Translations under genes and position numbers: made by a program
NCBI GenBank assembly: GCA_937916465.1
Contig: CALFTK010000030.1
Location: 1-64,000 of the forward strand
Source of the DNA: an uncultured Bacteroidales bacterium
Lineage (GTDB): Bacteria > Bacteroidota > Bacteroidia > Bacteroidales > Bacteroidaceae
Direction: 5' to 3'
DNA length: 64,000 bases
Notes under the pieces: generated by a model
What the model was told of the DNA's origin: nothing
What the model saw: only the letters and a program-made list of their open reading frames with translations
Database searches by the model: none
Shown: positions 41,465-51,235 of the stretch, piece by piece
How positions within the stretch are numbered: the stretch's first letter is position 1
Layout of the letters: every line of letters starts with the position of its first letter

Positions 41465-44400
41465 ATGAATAGGCGATTTCAATTACTAACCATTTTTGTA
41501 CTTTTAGTGTCGTTGTTGTCGGCACAGAATAATAAGGTAGAAAAACAACAGAGATTAACAGGTAGAGCTAATATTTCAGGTAAAACTGTCGATTATACTA
41601 CCGATGAAGTTATGTCGCAAGTGGCTGTTCAGTTATTTGCATTACCCGATTCCAGTTTTGTGTATGGTGTTACAACCGATGATGGCGGTTGGTTCAATAT
41701 AAAGAAGCTTAATATAGGTAAGTATTATCTTAGAATGTCATTCTTAGGTTATCAGACTCAGGATGTAAATCTTGAAATTGTAAAGGATGACAGAGAAAAA
41801 CCTATTGGTGTTATTAAGATGCAGGATGATGCTATTATGTTGAGCGAAGCTGTTATACAGGAAGCGTTGCCACCTACACAGATGGTAGAAGATACCTTAA
41901 TGTATAATGTGGATGCTTTTAAAGTTCCCGATGGTTCGGTTCTGGAAGATCTTGTCAAGCGTCTGCCCGGTGTAGAGATAGATGAAAATGGTGCAATAAA
42001 GGTGAATGGTCAGACTGTAACCAGAATTTTGGTGGATGGCCAGGAGTATTTTGGCAATGACCAGAATATGGCAATGAAAAATATTCCCGTTAATATCATT
42101 GACAGGATTAAGACTTATAGAAGAAAAAGTGATTTTACCAGAATTACAGGTGTGGAAGATGGTGAAGAGGAGACTGTGCTTGACCTGCGTGTAAAAAAGA
42201 ATATGCACAAAGGTTGGCTGAGCAACTACGATGCGGCATTGGGTTATCCTGTAGGTGAAAACGATTTCAGCGAATGGCTTAAAGCACTCTATTCGGGTAG
42301 AGTTACGTTGAACCGTTTCCAGGCAAATACGCAGTTCTCAATGAATGCCAACACAAATAACTCCGGTCGTGGTGGCGGTGTTAATAAGAATACTCAGTTG
42401 GGTGTGAACTTCTCTAAAAACATTGGTGAACCATATCCTCGCCGTAGAAACGAATTCCCATTAGTGGTGGGTGGTAATATCCGTTGGAATGGATCATCAT
42501 CGCGTTCGTTAAGCGAATCGGAATCGGAAACATTTACTACGGAATATACTTCTTCATCATTCAGAAATAATCGTTCCAGAAGTAATAATGAGAATAATAG
42601 TGTAAGTGGTGATGGCCGTATTGAATGGCGTCCCGATACTTCACTTACCATAGTGTTCCGCCCCAGTTTCTCGGTAAGCCGTAGCAACAGTTCTTCAAGA
42701 AGCGGTTCTGTAACCTTTAATACCGATCCGTATCAGGCAACCGATATGCGAGATATTCTTAACGAATATATGAATCTGCCTGCTGAGATTCTTGATTCAA
42801 TAGGTGTGAATTCACAGAATAGCGCAAACAGTAATGACAATAACAGTAATCAGATAAGCGGTAACTTCCAGATAAGTAAGCGCTTTAATAAAGAGCGCAA
42901 CAGCAATGGCAGGAATCTTTCGGTGGATATGTCATTTTCAAAAAACGGTGGTGAAAGTATAAGCCGTTCTGCTACAAAGCAGGAGTACTATCAGCGTCAT
43001 GACAGAGATACCATAATGAACCGTTATAATGTGAATCCTACCGATAACAGTAATATGTCAGGACGTGTTATGTGGACAGAACCATTTGATTCCGGCAGGA
43101 CAAGTCTCAGTTTGAGTTATCAGATTCAGGCTTCAAAACGTGAAACCAACCGTCAGACATACGTTCTACCGGTAACCGGCGATTATGAATTCTGGGATCA
43201 GCATTGGTATGTTCCAAGCGAACTGCAGCAGTATCTGAATGGCGAATTGAGCCGTCAGGCTACAAACGTGACACGTAATCATACTATATCTATGACTCTG
43301 CGCAGAAATACTGAAAAAATTAACTTCCAGATGGGACTGAATATTCTGCCACAATATACCGGTATGGATAATTTCAAGTATATGGGTTATGAAATAGGTG
43401 ATACATCGCGTGTGGTTGTTAACTATACACCAAGTATTAGTTTCAGGTATCGTTGGACCAGACAGAAGAGTTTGAGAATAAACATGAACTCCCGTACCAG
43501 CCAGCCAAGCATGGAGCAGATGATGGATATTACCGATGATAGCAATCCGCTGAATATCTCCAAAGGTAATCCGGGGTTGTTGCCAACTCTTAATAATTCG
43601 CTCAGTCTGGAGTTTTCAAACTATATAGAGGAGAGCAGACAGACTATAAACCTGAATATGTCATTGAGTAATACTTTGCGCAGTATATCAAATAAAACCG
43701 ATTATGATCCTGAAACAGGTGTTTCGCTTACACAGCCTATGAATATGGATGGTTTCTGGACTAACTGGAATACCAGCGGAAATTTCTCATATCAGAAGAC
43801 ATTTAAAAACACTAAGTACAGAATGTCTGCAAGTACCAATGCGTCGTTCCGTCATCAGGAGGCATATATGCGTACCGGTAGTATTGGAAACTACAATGAA
43901 TCGGCAGGAACAGGTGGAGCAGCAGTGCTTAGTACAACCGAAACTGTATCGGCAGGACAGCGTGCATCATTTACATATAGAGATAATGAATGGGTGGAAC
44001 TAACTGTGAATGGTAATATCAATTTCAACCATAATGAGAACAGTGTGCGTAAGGATGGTAATATGGATACCTATCAATTCAGTTATGGTGGTAGAGTAAA
44101 TGTTACTCTGCCTTGGAAAAATGCCCATATAGCCAGTGATATCAATATGTCAAGCCGTAGAGGATACAGCGGTGCTTATAACCGTGATGATCTGATATGG
44201 AATGCATCGGCATCTATGAGTTTCTTCCGCGGTAATTCGGGAACACTGAGAATTGAATATTTTGATATTCTGAATGATGAATCGAATGTGAATCGCAGTG
44301 TATCTGCTACAGGTAGATCGGATACAAGAAACTATAACATCAATAGTTATATTATGGTTCACTTTATCTACCGTCTGAATGTGTTTGGCAACAGACAGGC

Positions 44401-44548
44401 ACGTCAGGATTTGCGCAATTCACAAGGCGGTAACCAGAACCAACGCCCGCAAATGCAGGGTGGTGGCATGCAGCGCGGTGGTGGCATGCAGCGCGGTGGT
44501 GGTATGCCTGGTGGCGGTGGTATGCGCGGAGGTGGCGGTAGAGGATAA
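41465..44548 (+). CDS. outer-membrane beta-barrel (TonB receptor-like) protein
   Basis: A 1027-residue protein. A signal peptide (cut near SLLSAQ, about 20) precedes a carboxypeptidase-like regulatory domain (about 35-125: GWFNIKKLNIGKYYLRMSFL), a plug-like region (LEDLVKRLPGVEIDENGAIK, then TRILVDGQEYFGND) and a long barrel. It resembles the outer membrane beta-barrel protein family that keeps the plug and barrel of TonB-dependent receptors. Ser/Asn/Arg-rich insertions lie at about 345-385. The C terminus is an unusual Gly/Met/Arg tail (MQRGGG repeats) after the last strand. Substrate is unknown and no SusD-like partner is adjacent. Confidence 0.85.
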   Translation: MNRRFQLLTIFVLLVSLLSAQNNKVEKQQRLTGRANISGKTVDYTTDEVMSQVAVQLFALPDSSFVYGVTTDDGGWFNIKKLNIGKYYLRMSFLGYQTQDVNLEIVKDDREKPIGVIKMQDDAIMLSEAVIQEALPPTQMVEDTLMYNVDAFKVPDGSVLEDLVKRLPGVEIDENGAIKVNGQTVTRILVDGQEYFGNDQNMAMKNIPVNIIDRIKTYRRKSDFTRITGVEDGEEETVLDLRVKKNMHKGWLSNYDAALGYPVGENDFSEWLKALYSGRVTLNRFQANTQFSMNANTNNSGRGGGVNKNTQLGVNFSKNIGEPYPRRRNEFPLVVGGNIRWNGSSSRSLSESESETFTTEYTSSSFRNNRSRSNNENNSVSGDGRIEWRPDTSLTIVFRPSFSVSRSNSSSRSGSVTFNTDPYQATDMRDILNEYMNLPAEILDSIGVNSQNSANSNDNNSNQISGNFQISKRFNKERNSNGRNLSVDMSFSKNGGESISRSATKQEYYQRHDRDTIMNRYNVNPTDNSNMSGRVMWTEPFDSGRTSLSLSYQIQASKRETNRQTYVLPVTGDYEFWDQHWYVPSELQQYLNGELSRQATNVTRNHTISMTLRRNTEKINFQMGLNILPQYTGMDNFKYMGYEIGDTSRVVVNYTPSISFRYRWTRQKSLRINMNSRTSQPSMEQMMDITDDSNPLNISKGNPGLLPTLNNSLSLEFSNYIEESRQTINLNMSLSNTLRSISNKTDYDPETGVSLTQPMNMDGFWTNWNTSGNFSYQKTFKNTKYRMSASTNASFRHQEAYMRTGSIGNYNESAGTGGAAVLSTTETVSAGQRASFTYRDNEWVELTVNGNINFNHNENSVRKDGNMDTYQFSYGGRVNVTLPWKNAHIASDINMSSRRGYSGAYNRDDLIWNASASMSFFRGNSGTLRIEYFDILNDESNVNRSVSATGRSDTRNYNINSYIMVHFIYRLNVFGNRQARQDLRNSQGGNQNQRPQMQGGGMQRGGGMQRGGGMPGGGGMRGGGGRG

Positions 44549-44563
44549 CCACCTTATTCATTA

Positions 44564-45100
44564 TTAGCTGTACTGGAAGAATGAGAAGTGTACTGAACCG
44601 TACTTCCTCATCTCAATAAAGTGTGGGTCTTCGCTAAAGTTGTTGCTTTCGCCATGTTCCAGAACAAAGATTCCATCGCTTTTTAACAGACCTTTGTCAA
44701 AAATCAGGGTAGGGATTTCTGCAATATTCTCCAACTGATATGGTGGATCGGCAAATATAAAGTCGAACTTTGTAGTGCAACGGTCTATATACTTGAAGAC
44801 ATCGCCTTTTATTGGTAAACAGCAGTTTGTGCCTACTGTGTTCATTACTTTTGTAATAAAAGCGTAGTGGGCCTGTTCTTTCTCTACTGATACTACTTTA
44901 CTGCAACCTCTTGATACCAGTTCCAAACTGATGCTTCCTGTGCCTGCAAACAGGTCCAAAGCTGTAGCATCTTCAAAATCTATTCTGTTTGCCAATATGT
45001 TGAAAAGGTTCTCTTTGGCAAAATCGGTAGTAGGTCGTGCGCTGAACGATCTTGGCACTTCAAATCGGCGATGCTTGTATATTCCGCTAATTACTCTCAT
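44564..45100 (-). CDS. rsmD: 16S rRNA (guanine(966)-N(2))-methyltransferase
   Basis: A 178-residue SAM-dependent methyltransferase. Motif I is LDLFAGTGSISLELVSRG (about 45), the catalytic motif IV DPPY (about 118) and the typical start MRVISGIYKHRRFEVP. An upstream in-frame ATG at 45145 would add 15 residues that do not look like the family, so 45100 is preferred. It methylates G966 during 30S assembly. It lies downstream of the 245-residue gene, separated by a terminator. Confidence 0.92.
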   Translation of the reverse strand: MRVISGIYKHRRFEVPRSFSARPTTDFAKENLFNILANRIDFEDATALDLFAGTGSISLELVSRGCSKVVSVEKEQAHYAFITKVMNTVGTNCCLPIKGDVFKYIDRCTTKFDFIFADPPYQLENIAEIPTLIFDKGLLKSDGIFVLEHGESNNFSEDPHFIEMRKYGSVHFSFFQYS

Positions 45101-45115
45101 ATTATTGATGTATGA

Positions 45116-45153
45116 ATAAAAAGAATCCACCCGCATGTTGAGCAAGTGGATTC
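45116..45153 (-). terminator. terminator between the 245-residue gene and rsmD
   Basis: On the minus strand an 8-bp stem GAATCCAC/GTGGATTC, loop of 15 bases, followed by CTTTTTATT. It lies 20 bases after the stop at 45173. It may reduce read-through into rsmD, so rsmD probably has a start signal of its own. Confidence 0.65.
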
Positions 45154-45172
45154 CAATATCTATTTATCTAAA

Positions 45173-45910
45173 TTATTCCCAGTTACCTGCGTTGTTGTTA
45201 CCGCTGAATGCGTCACCCACTTTCATACCGGGATAGCGTCCCAACTGTTCACGCTCGTCAATCAAGTTGATGATTTCCTGCTCGTTCAAACCATTCAAGT
45301 ATGTTTTAAACAATGTTCTGGCTTCGAAAAGACTCATGAATGAACCTGACTTTGTTGAATCAAGACCAATTTCCATTTCAAACTGAGCACCATTTCCAAA
45401 AGGAACATAACGCAATGAATCCGGATTGATTCTACCTTTATAGATTGAATCGTATAGGCTTACCCAAACAGTGTCACGGCTAAACAGGAAGTTTATAGTG
45501 CCATCTTCTGCTCTTGTAACAAAACCTGCTTCAATAGCTTCATCCCATTTTGCTTTAGCTGTATATTTGTTCTTCGCTTCTTGAGCTTCTTTGTATAGGT
45601 TAAGAACTTTGGCTTCTGTCCAACCGTTTTCAAGCTGAGTGTCGTTCAATTCACCAACTTTGTTTACTACAGGAAGTTTACCTGTTTTTACAAATGCAAT
45701 AAGTGAGTCGAAACTATCAGTGTAGTAACCACCATGCTGAGCATGATATTCAACCTGTGCAGAACGGATATCGATAAGTCTATTGATAACTTCGGTATCT
45801 CTGATAGTTTTTTCGCGTTCAAATTTGATAGGGCCCATAATGCTACCATAGAAAATGTAACCCAATCCCACTACGCAGAGTGCTAGAAGAATGTTGATAA
45901 CTTTTTTCAT
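45173..45910 (-). CDS. membrane-anchored protein of unknown function, pseudopilin-like outline
   Basis: A 245-residue protein with one N-terminal hydrophobic helix (about 4-25: VINILLALCVVGLGYIFYG), a charged helix (EREKTIRDTEVINRLIDIRS) and then AQVEYHAQHGGYYTDSFDSL, an arrangement that recalls type II/IV pseudopilins. The prepilin peptidase site is missing. The C terminus is GDAFSGNNNAGNWE. It looks like a conserved Bacteroidales envelope protein; its job is unknown. It has its own terminator. Confidence 0.65.
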   Translation of the reverse strand: MKKVINILLALCVVGLGYIFYGSIMGPIKFEREKTIRDTEVINRLIDIRSAQVEYHAQHGGYYTDSFDSLIAFVKTGKLPVVNKVGELNDTQLENGWTEAKVLNLYKEAQEAKNKYTAKAKWDEAIEAGFVTRAEDGTINFLFSRDTVWVSLYDSIYKGRINPDSLRYVPFGNGAQFEMEIGLDSTKSGSFMSLFEARTLFKTYLNGLNEQEIINLIDEREQLGRYPGMKVGDAFSGNNNAGNWE

Positions 45911-46004
45911 TATATGATGATTAATTGATTAATTTCGTCCCGCAAAAATAAAACAAATATCCGTATAACACTACTAATTTTAATAAATTTTGCTTTTCAA
46001 GTAG

Positions 46005-47462
46005 ATGATTATAGAGAAAATAACCAATAAAATAGTAGATTTATATCCGTATGCACCAACAGATGAGCAGATGAATCTGATGGAGCAGCTCTCTTTTTTT
46101 GTGGTTAACCCAAATTCTAAAAAGCTGTTTGTCCTAAAAGGATATGCCGGAACAGGAAAAACCACTGTGGTTGCAACGCTTGTTAAAGCACTTAGACAGA
46201 TGAAACTTAAAACGGTTCTGATGGCACCTACCGGTAGGGCGGCAAAGGTCTTTTCTCAATATTCGGGATATACCGCATATACCATCCATAAAAAGATTTA
46301 TCGTCAGAAATCAATTACCGACAATACGTCATTTCAGCTTAACAGGAATAGCTACGAAGATACACTTTTTATTGTAGATGAATCGTCCATGATTTCAAAT
46401 CAGGGGTTGTCAGGTAATATGTTCGGAACCGGTCGCCTGCTAGATGATCTTATCACTTTTGTATATTCGTCAAAAGGTTGTTCTTTGTTGTTGCTGGGCG
46501 ATACGGCTCAGTTACCGCCGGTTGGTGAATCGGAAAGCCCGGCATTGATAGAAAAAGAGTTGGCAAGTTACGGTTTGGATATTAATTCGTTCCTGCTTAA
46601 AACAGTGATGCGCCAGACTTATAGTTCCGGAATACTCTATAATGCCACTGTCATAAGAAATATGTTGCCTGAAAGGGTTGAATTGCCTGTAGAGATATTG
46701 TCGGGTTATAAATTTAAAATTTCCGGTTTTTCTGATGTAGTAAGAATAGGTGGACAGGACCTTATAGAGACTATAAGCAATTGTTACAGTAAAGATGGAA
46801 TAGATGAAACTATTGTGTTGTGCCGTTCCAATAAACGAGCTATAATTTACAATAACGGAATAAGGAATACCATTTTAGATAGAGAAGATGAACTGAATAA
46901 AGGTGAACATTTGATGATAGTGAAAAATAACTATTATTGGACAGAACATCTTGCGCCCGAAGATAGGGATTCCTATTTGGAATATCCTTCATTTATTGCT
47001 AATGGCGATGTGGCAGTTGTACAACGTATAAGACGTTCTACCGAATTGTATGGTTTCCGTTATGTGAATGTTACGCTTACATTCCCCGATTATGACGATA
47101 TAGAGATGGATGTTACACTTATGTTGGATACCCTGCATAGTGAATCGCCATCATTAACGGCTCAGGAAAATGAGAAGCTGTTTAGCAATGTTATGGAAGA
47201 TTATATACATATTCGTTCTAAAAAAGAGCGAATGAAACAGATGCGCGAAAATATGTATTATAATGCCATTCAGGTGAAATATGCATACGCAATAACATGT
47301 CACAAAGCTCAAGGTGGACAGTGGAAAAATGTCTTTATTGACCAGGGATTTGTTCCTGATGGTGGTAGAAATGCCGATTACGCACGTTGGCTTTATACTG
47401 CTTTAACCAGAGCTACCGAAACTGTCTATTTGGTGAATTGGCCCGAAAAGGAGATAGAGTAG
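46005..47462 (+). CDS. RecD-like ATP-dependent DNA helicase (superfamily 1)
   Basis: A 485-residue UvrD/RecD-type helicase. Walker A is GYAGTGKTTVVATL (about 46), motif Ia LMAPTGRAAKVFSQ (about 71), Walker B IVDESSMIS (about 123), motif III LLLGDTAQLPPVGE (about 163) and motifs V/VI near the end (AITCHKAQGGQWKNVFID, ALTRATETVYLVN). It is shorter than RecD and lacks RecB/C neighbours, so it is a stand-alone Dda/RecD2-like enzyme, probably for repair or replication-fork work. It is convergent with alaS. Confidence 0.88.
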   Translation: MIIEKITNKIVDLYPYAPTDEQMNLMEQLSFFVVNPNSKKLFVLKGYAGTGKTTVVATLVKALRQMKLKTVLMAPTGRAAKVFSQYSGYTAYTIHKKIYRQKSITDNTSFQLNRNSYEDTLFIVDESSMISNQGLSGNMFGTGRLLDDLITFVYSSKGCSLLLLGDTAQLPPVGESESPALIEKELASYGLDINSFLLKTVMRQTYSSGILYNATVIRNMLPERVELPVEILSGYKFKISGFSDVVRIGGQDLIETISNCYSKDGIDETIVLCRSNKRAIIYNNGIRNTILDREDELNKGEHLMIVKNNYYWTEHLAPEDRDSYLEYPSFIANGDVAVVQRIRRSTELYGFRYVNVTLTFPDYDDIEMDVTLMLDTLHSESPSLTAQENEKLFSNVMEDYIHIRSKKERMKQMRENMYYNAIQVKYAYAITCHKAQGGQWKNVFIDQGFVPDGGRNADYARWLYTALTRATETVYLVNWPEKEIE

Positions 47463-47475
47463 GGTGGTTCAACCC

Positions 47476-47518
47476 ATAAAAAACAGATAACGCCGAAATA
47501 CCAAATTCCGACGTTATC
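47476..47518 (-). terminator. terminator of alaS
   Basis: On the minus strand GATAACGTCG pairs with CGGCGTTATC (one G-T mispair) around a 13-base loop and is followed by TGTTTTTT. It lies 30 bases after the alaS stop. Confidence 0.7.
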
Positions 47519-47548
47519 CTTCCATAAAAAAACTCTATCGTTCTACAA

Positions 47549-50158
47549 TTAATTGATCTTTTCTATTATTGAATCTACAGCCTGCTGCAGTCCGTCTTTG
47601 TTTTTACCACCGGCTGTAGCATAGTGTGCTTGTCCGCCGCCACCACCTTGTATCAGTTTAGCAGCTTCGCGAACCAACTGACCTGCATTGTATTGTTGTG
47701 TCAGGTCATCGCTTACGCTTACTGTAAGCAGTGGCTTGTCTGCATCAACACTACCTATTGCTATAATCAGTTTTTCTGTTATTTCACCACGTAGCTGGAA
47801 AGCTAAGTCTCTTGCCACATTAGCAGAAACAGGTAGAACTGCGCTAATAACTTTTATGTCGCCAATGCTCTTTATGCTGTCAGCAAGAGTCTTCTTTAGC
47901 TGAATGGTTTTCTCTTTCTGGAACTCTTCCAACTGTTTTTTAAGAGCGTTGTTTTCGTCTATAACCTTTTGAACTGATGCAGTAATGGCATTGCCCGGCA
48001 GTATGGCTTTTATTGATGAAATTGTATCCTGAAGTTCTGTAACCATCTGCTCTACTGCTGCGCCTGTTATGGCTTCAATGCGTCGAACACCTGCTGCAAT
48101 TGAACTTTCACTGATAATTTTTATCATTCCAATGTGACCGGTAGAAGATGCGTGTACACCACCGCAGAACTCTATGGATTGACCAAACTGAACTACGCGA
48201 ACTCTATCGCCATATTTTTCTCCAAACAGAGCTATAGCTCCCATCTTTTTGGCCTCTTCCAATGGGGTATCTCTATGCTCTATCATAGGAATATCCTGAC
48301 GTATTTGTGCATTTACTATCTCTTCTACTTTGCGTATCTCTTCGTCTGTAACTTTCTGGAAGTGTGAGAAGTCAAAGCGCAGACTATCCGGAGTAACCAA
48401 TGAACCCTTCTGTTCAACGTGTGTACCTAACACCTCTCTTAAAGCTGCATCCAAAAGGTGGGTAGCTGTGTGGTTCGATTCGCAAGCGCGACGTTTTTCT
48501 GTATCTACGCAAGCCATCATAGGGGCATCAAGATGTTCAGGCATCTTCTTTGCAATATGCAGTGCCAAACCATTCTCCTTTTTGGTGTCAAGAATCTCTA
48601 TAGTTTCAAATTCGCTAACCAATACACCTGTATCGCCTACCTGACCACCCATCTCTGCATAGAATGGAGTCTTATCAAGTACAATCTGCCATATAGTTCC
48701 GTTTTTCTGTTTAACTGAACGGTAACGGAGTATTGATGTTTCAAATTCTGTAAAGTCGTAACCTACAAATTCTGTTTCACCCTCTTTTACTACTATCCAG
48801 TCACCGTTTTCTACGGTTGCTGCATTGCGGGCACGTGCCTTCTGTTTCTCCATTTCGGTATTGAACTCATCAATGTTTACGTTCATTCCGTTTTCGCGAA
48901 GAATGAGTTCTGTCAAATCTAATGGGAATCCGTATGTGTCATAAAGAGTGAATGCACTTTTGCCGTTTATAGTGGTAGTACCATTCTCTTTAGCTTCTGC
49001 TATCACCTTGTCCAACAGTTTGATACCTGTTTCCAATGTACGCAAGAACGATTCTTCCTCTTCTATTATTACCTTCTCTATAAGTGTTTTTTGTGCATTC
49101 AGTTCAGGATATGCATCGCCCATATTATCAATCAGAACAGGAAGCAGTTTGTAAAGGAATGCCTCTTTCTGTTTTAGGAATGTATAGGCATATCTTACAG
49201 CACGACGTAGTATTCTGCGAATTACATATCCGGCCTTTGCGTTTGATGGCAACTGACCATCTGTAATTGAGAATGCTATGGTACGGATATGGTCAGCAAC
49301 TACACGCATTGCAATATCAACCTGTTCGTCTTTGCCATACTCCAATGCGGTAAGTTCGCCAATTGTCTTAATTATTGGTTGGAAGACATCTGTGTCATAG
49401 TTTGATGTCTTTCCCTGCAGGGTACGTACCAAACGTTCAAATCCCATGCCTGTATCAATAACCTTTGCAGGCAGTGGTTCAAGTGAATGGTCGGCCTTTC
49501 TGTTGTATTGCATAAATACCAGGTTCCAGATTTCAATTACCTGTGGATGATCTTTGTTTACTAACTGATTGCCCGGTATTGCTGCTTTTTCAGCTTCCGA
49601 TCTGGAATCTATATGTATTTCGGAACAGGGACCGCAAGGACCTGTATCGCCCATCTCCCAGAAATTATCGTGTTTATTACCGTTTAGAATATGATCTTTT
49701 GGAAGGAATTGTTCCCAAATGGCAGCAGCTTCGTTGTCGCGTTCCAATCCCTCTTCTGCACTACCTTCAAATACTGTGGCATAAAGATTCTTTGGGTCTA
49801 TTTTCAGAACATCTACTAAATATTCCCAAGCCCATTCAATGGCCTCTTTCTTAAAGTAATCTCCAAAAGACCAGTTGCCCAACATTTCAAACATAGTGTG
49901 GTGGTATGTGTCATGTCCAACCTCTTCCAAATCGTTGTGCTTACCGCTTACTCTCAGACATTTTTGTGAATCGGCAACGCGTTTGCTTTTGGCGGGTGCA
50001 TTACCCAAAATAATATCTTTGAACTGGTTCATACCTGCATTGGTGAACATCAGTGTAGGGTCATCCTTAACTACCATTGGAGCAGATGGAACTATAAGAT
50101 GTTCCTTGCTCTTGAAAAACTGTTTATAAGATTCGCGAATCTCTTTTGCTGTCATCAT
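47549..50158 (-). CDS. alaS: alanyl-tRNA synthetase
   Basis: An 869-residue class II synthetase. The catalytic core has motif 1 TAKEIRESYKQFFKSKEH, motif 2 with FTNAGMNQFKD, and motif 3 (GMGFERLVRTLQG). The editing domain has HTATHLLDAAL and FCGGVHASSTGHIG zinc-binding motifs, and the C-terminal DHHA1 domain has GGGGGQAHYATAGGKN. Two adjacent ATGs (50158, 50155) give the usual start. A poor extension to 50173 is not needed. Complete. Confidence 0.96.
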   Translation of the reverse strand: MMTAKEIRESYKQFFKSKEHLIVPSAPMVVKDDPTLMFTNAGMNQFKDIILGNAPAKSKRVADSQKCLRVSGKHNDLEEVGHDTYHHTMFEMLGNWSFGDYFKKEAIEWAWEYLVDVLKIDPKNLYATVFEGSAEEGLERDNEAAAIWEQFLPKDHILNGNKHDNFWEMGDTGPCGPCSEIHIDSRSEAEKAAIPGNQLVNKDHPQVIEIWNLVFMQYNRKADHSLEPLPAKVIDTGMGFERLVRTLQGKTSNYDTDVFQPIIKTIGELTALEYGKDEQVDIAMRVVADHIRTIAFSITDGQLPSNAKAGYVIRRILRRAVRYAYTFLKQKEAFLYKLLPVLIDNMGDAYPELNAQKTLIEKVIIEEEESFLRTLETGIKLLDKVIAEAKENGTTTINGKSAFTLYDTYGFPLDLTELILRENGMNVNIDEFNTEMEKQKARARNAATVENGDWIVVKEGETEFVGYDFTEFETSILRYRSVKQKNGTIWQIVLDKTPFYAEMGGQVGDTGVLVSEFETIEILDTKKENGLALHIAKKMPEHLDAPMMACVDTEKRRACESNHTATHLLDAALREVLGTHVEQKGSLVTPDSLRFDFSHFQKVTDEEIRKVEEIVNAQIRQDIPMIEHRDTPLEEAKKMGAIALFGEKYGDRVRVVQFGQSIEFCGGVHASSTGHIGMIKIISESSIAAGVRRIEAITGAAVEQMVTELQDTISSIKAILPGNAITASVQKVIDENNALKKQLEEFQKEKTIQLKKTLADSIKSIGDIKVISAVLPVSANVARDLAFQLRGEITEKLIIAIGSVDADKPLLTVSVSDDLTQQYNAGQLVREAAKLIQGGGGGQAHYATAGGKNKDGLQQAVDSIIEKIN

Positions 50159-50203
50159 AACTGATATATTCAATAAACGTTTATTAGCATATAAATATTA
50201 CCG

Positions 50204-50237
50204 TTTGCAAAGATACTACTTTTTTTTGCTACATTTG
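50204..50237. promoter_or_regulatory. overlapping divergent promoters of alaS and the M23 peptidase
   Basis: On the minus strand TATCTTTG (50215-50208) serves alaS. On the plus strand TTTG (50204-50207) and TACATTTG (50230-50237), spacer 22, serve the M23 gene. The two sets overlap within 34 bases, so polymerase binding in one direction should exclude the other. Confidence 0.55.
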
Positions 50238-50258
50238 CACAGAAGTATCTATTCGTAT

Positions 50259-51227
50259 ATGAGAAAAGTTTATTATCAATACGATTCCAAGAAAAGGGTG
50301 TACCATAGGGTGTTCCCTACTGTTAAGCAGAAAATCTTGACATATTTATCAAGATTGTTCTTCTCTATCCTATTGGGAGGTCTCTTTTTTTTGATATACT
50401 TTTTTTCCATCAAGACCCCATCTGCCATAGAGCTTGCTGAAGAGAATTCAAAGTTGCTGTCTCAATATAAGGTGCTTTCAAAGAAGGTTGATGATTTGAT
50501 TCTGGTGTTGAGCGATATTGAGCAGCGTGACGATAATCTGTATAGAGTACTGTTGGAGGCGGAACCTTTGTCATCGGAATCCAGAACTGTCAGTTACAAT
50601 GGTACAAACCGTTATGAAGAGCTGATAAATATGCCGAATTCCGAACTTATAGTCAATACGGCTCAGAAAATAGATCTGTTGGAGCGTAAATTGTATGTTC
50701 AGACCCGTTCCTTTAACGAAGTGGTTGAATTTACACGCGAACAAGAGACAAGAATAAAATCTATCCCTGCCATTCAACCGGTTGCAAATAAAGATTTGAA
50801 ACGTACTGCATCCGGTTATGGATATCGTACTGACCCTATATATCATGTGCGTAAATTCCATTATGGTATGGACTTTGCCTGTGATACAGGTACGCCGGTC
50901 TATGCAACTGCCGATGGTGTGGTTAAATATGCAAGGTGGAAGACGGCATTTGGTAATCTTATAGAGATAGACCACGGGTATGGATATGTAACCAGATATG
51001 CTCATCTTAGCAAAATGCTGGTAAAGCAGGGACAGAAGGTGGTTCGAGGCGAAGAGATAGCGAAGGCAGGTTCTACAGGTAAAAGTACCGGTCCGCATCT
51101 GCATTATGAGGTTCTGGTAAATGGTAAAAATGTGAATCCTGTTAACTACTACTTTATGGATCTGGATGCAGACCAGTATGAACAGATGATTCAGATGGCT
51201 GAAAACCATGGTAAAGTTTTTGATTGA
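50259..51227 (+). CDS. M23 family metallopeptidase, membrane-anchored
   Basis: A 322-residue LytM-like endopeptidase. It has a cytoplasmic N terminus, one transmembrane helix (about 40-60), a coiled coil (about 65-105: AIELAEENSKLLSQYKVLSK) and the LytM domain (about 200-310) with zinc ligands in HYGMDFACDTGTPVYATADG and the HLHYEV motif. It probably cleaves peptidoglycan cross-links in the periplasm or regulates an amidase. The start at 50259 (MRKVYYQYDSKKR) is preferred over 50205. The MerR-like gene follows after 8 bases. Confidence 0.9.
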   Translation: MRKVYYQYDSKKRVYHRVFPTVKQKILTYLSRLFFSILLGGLFFLIYFFSIKTPSAIELAEENSKLLSQYKVLSKKVDDLILVLSDIEQRDDNLYRVLLEAEPLSSESRTVSYNGTNRYEELINMPNSELIVNTAQKIDLLERKLYVQTRSFNEVVEFTREQETRIKSIPAIQPVANKDLKRTASGYGYRTDPIYHVRKFHYGMDFACDTGTPVYATADGVVKYARWKTAFGNLIEIDHGYGYVTRYAHLSKMLVKQGQKVVRGEEIAKAGSTGKSTGPHLHYEVLVNGKNVNPVNYYFMDLDADQYEQMIQMAENHGKVFD

Positions 51228-51235
51228 TAAAGATT

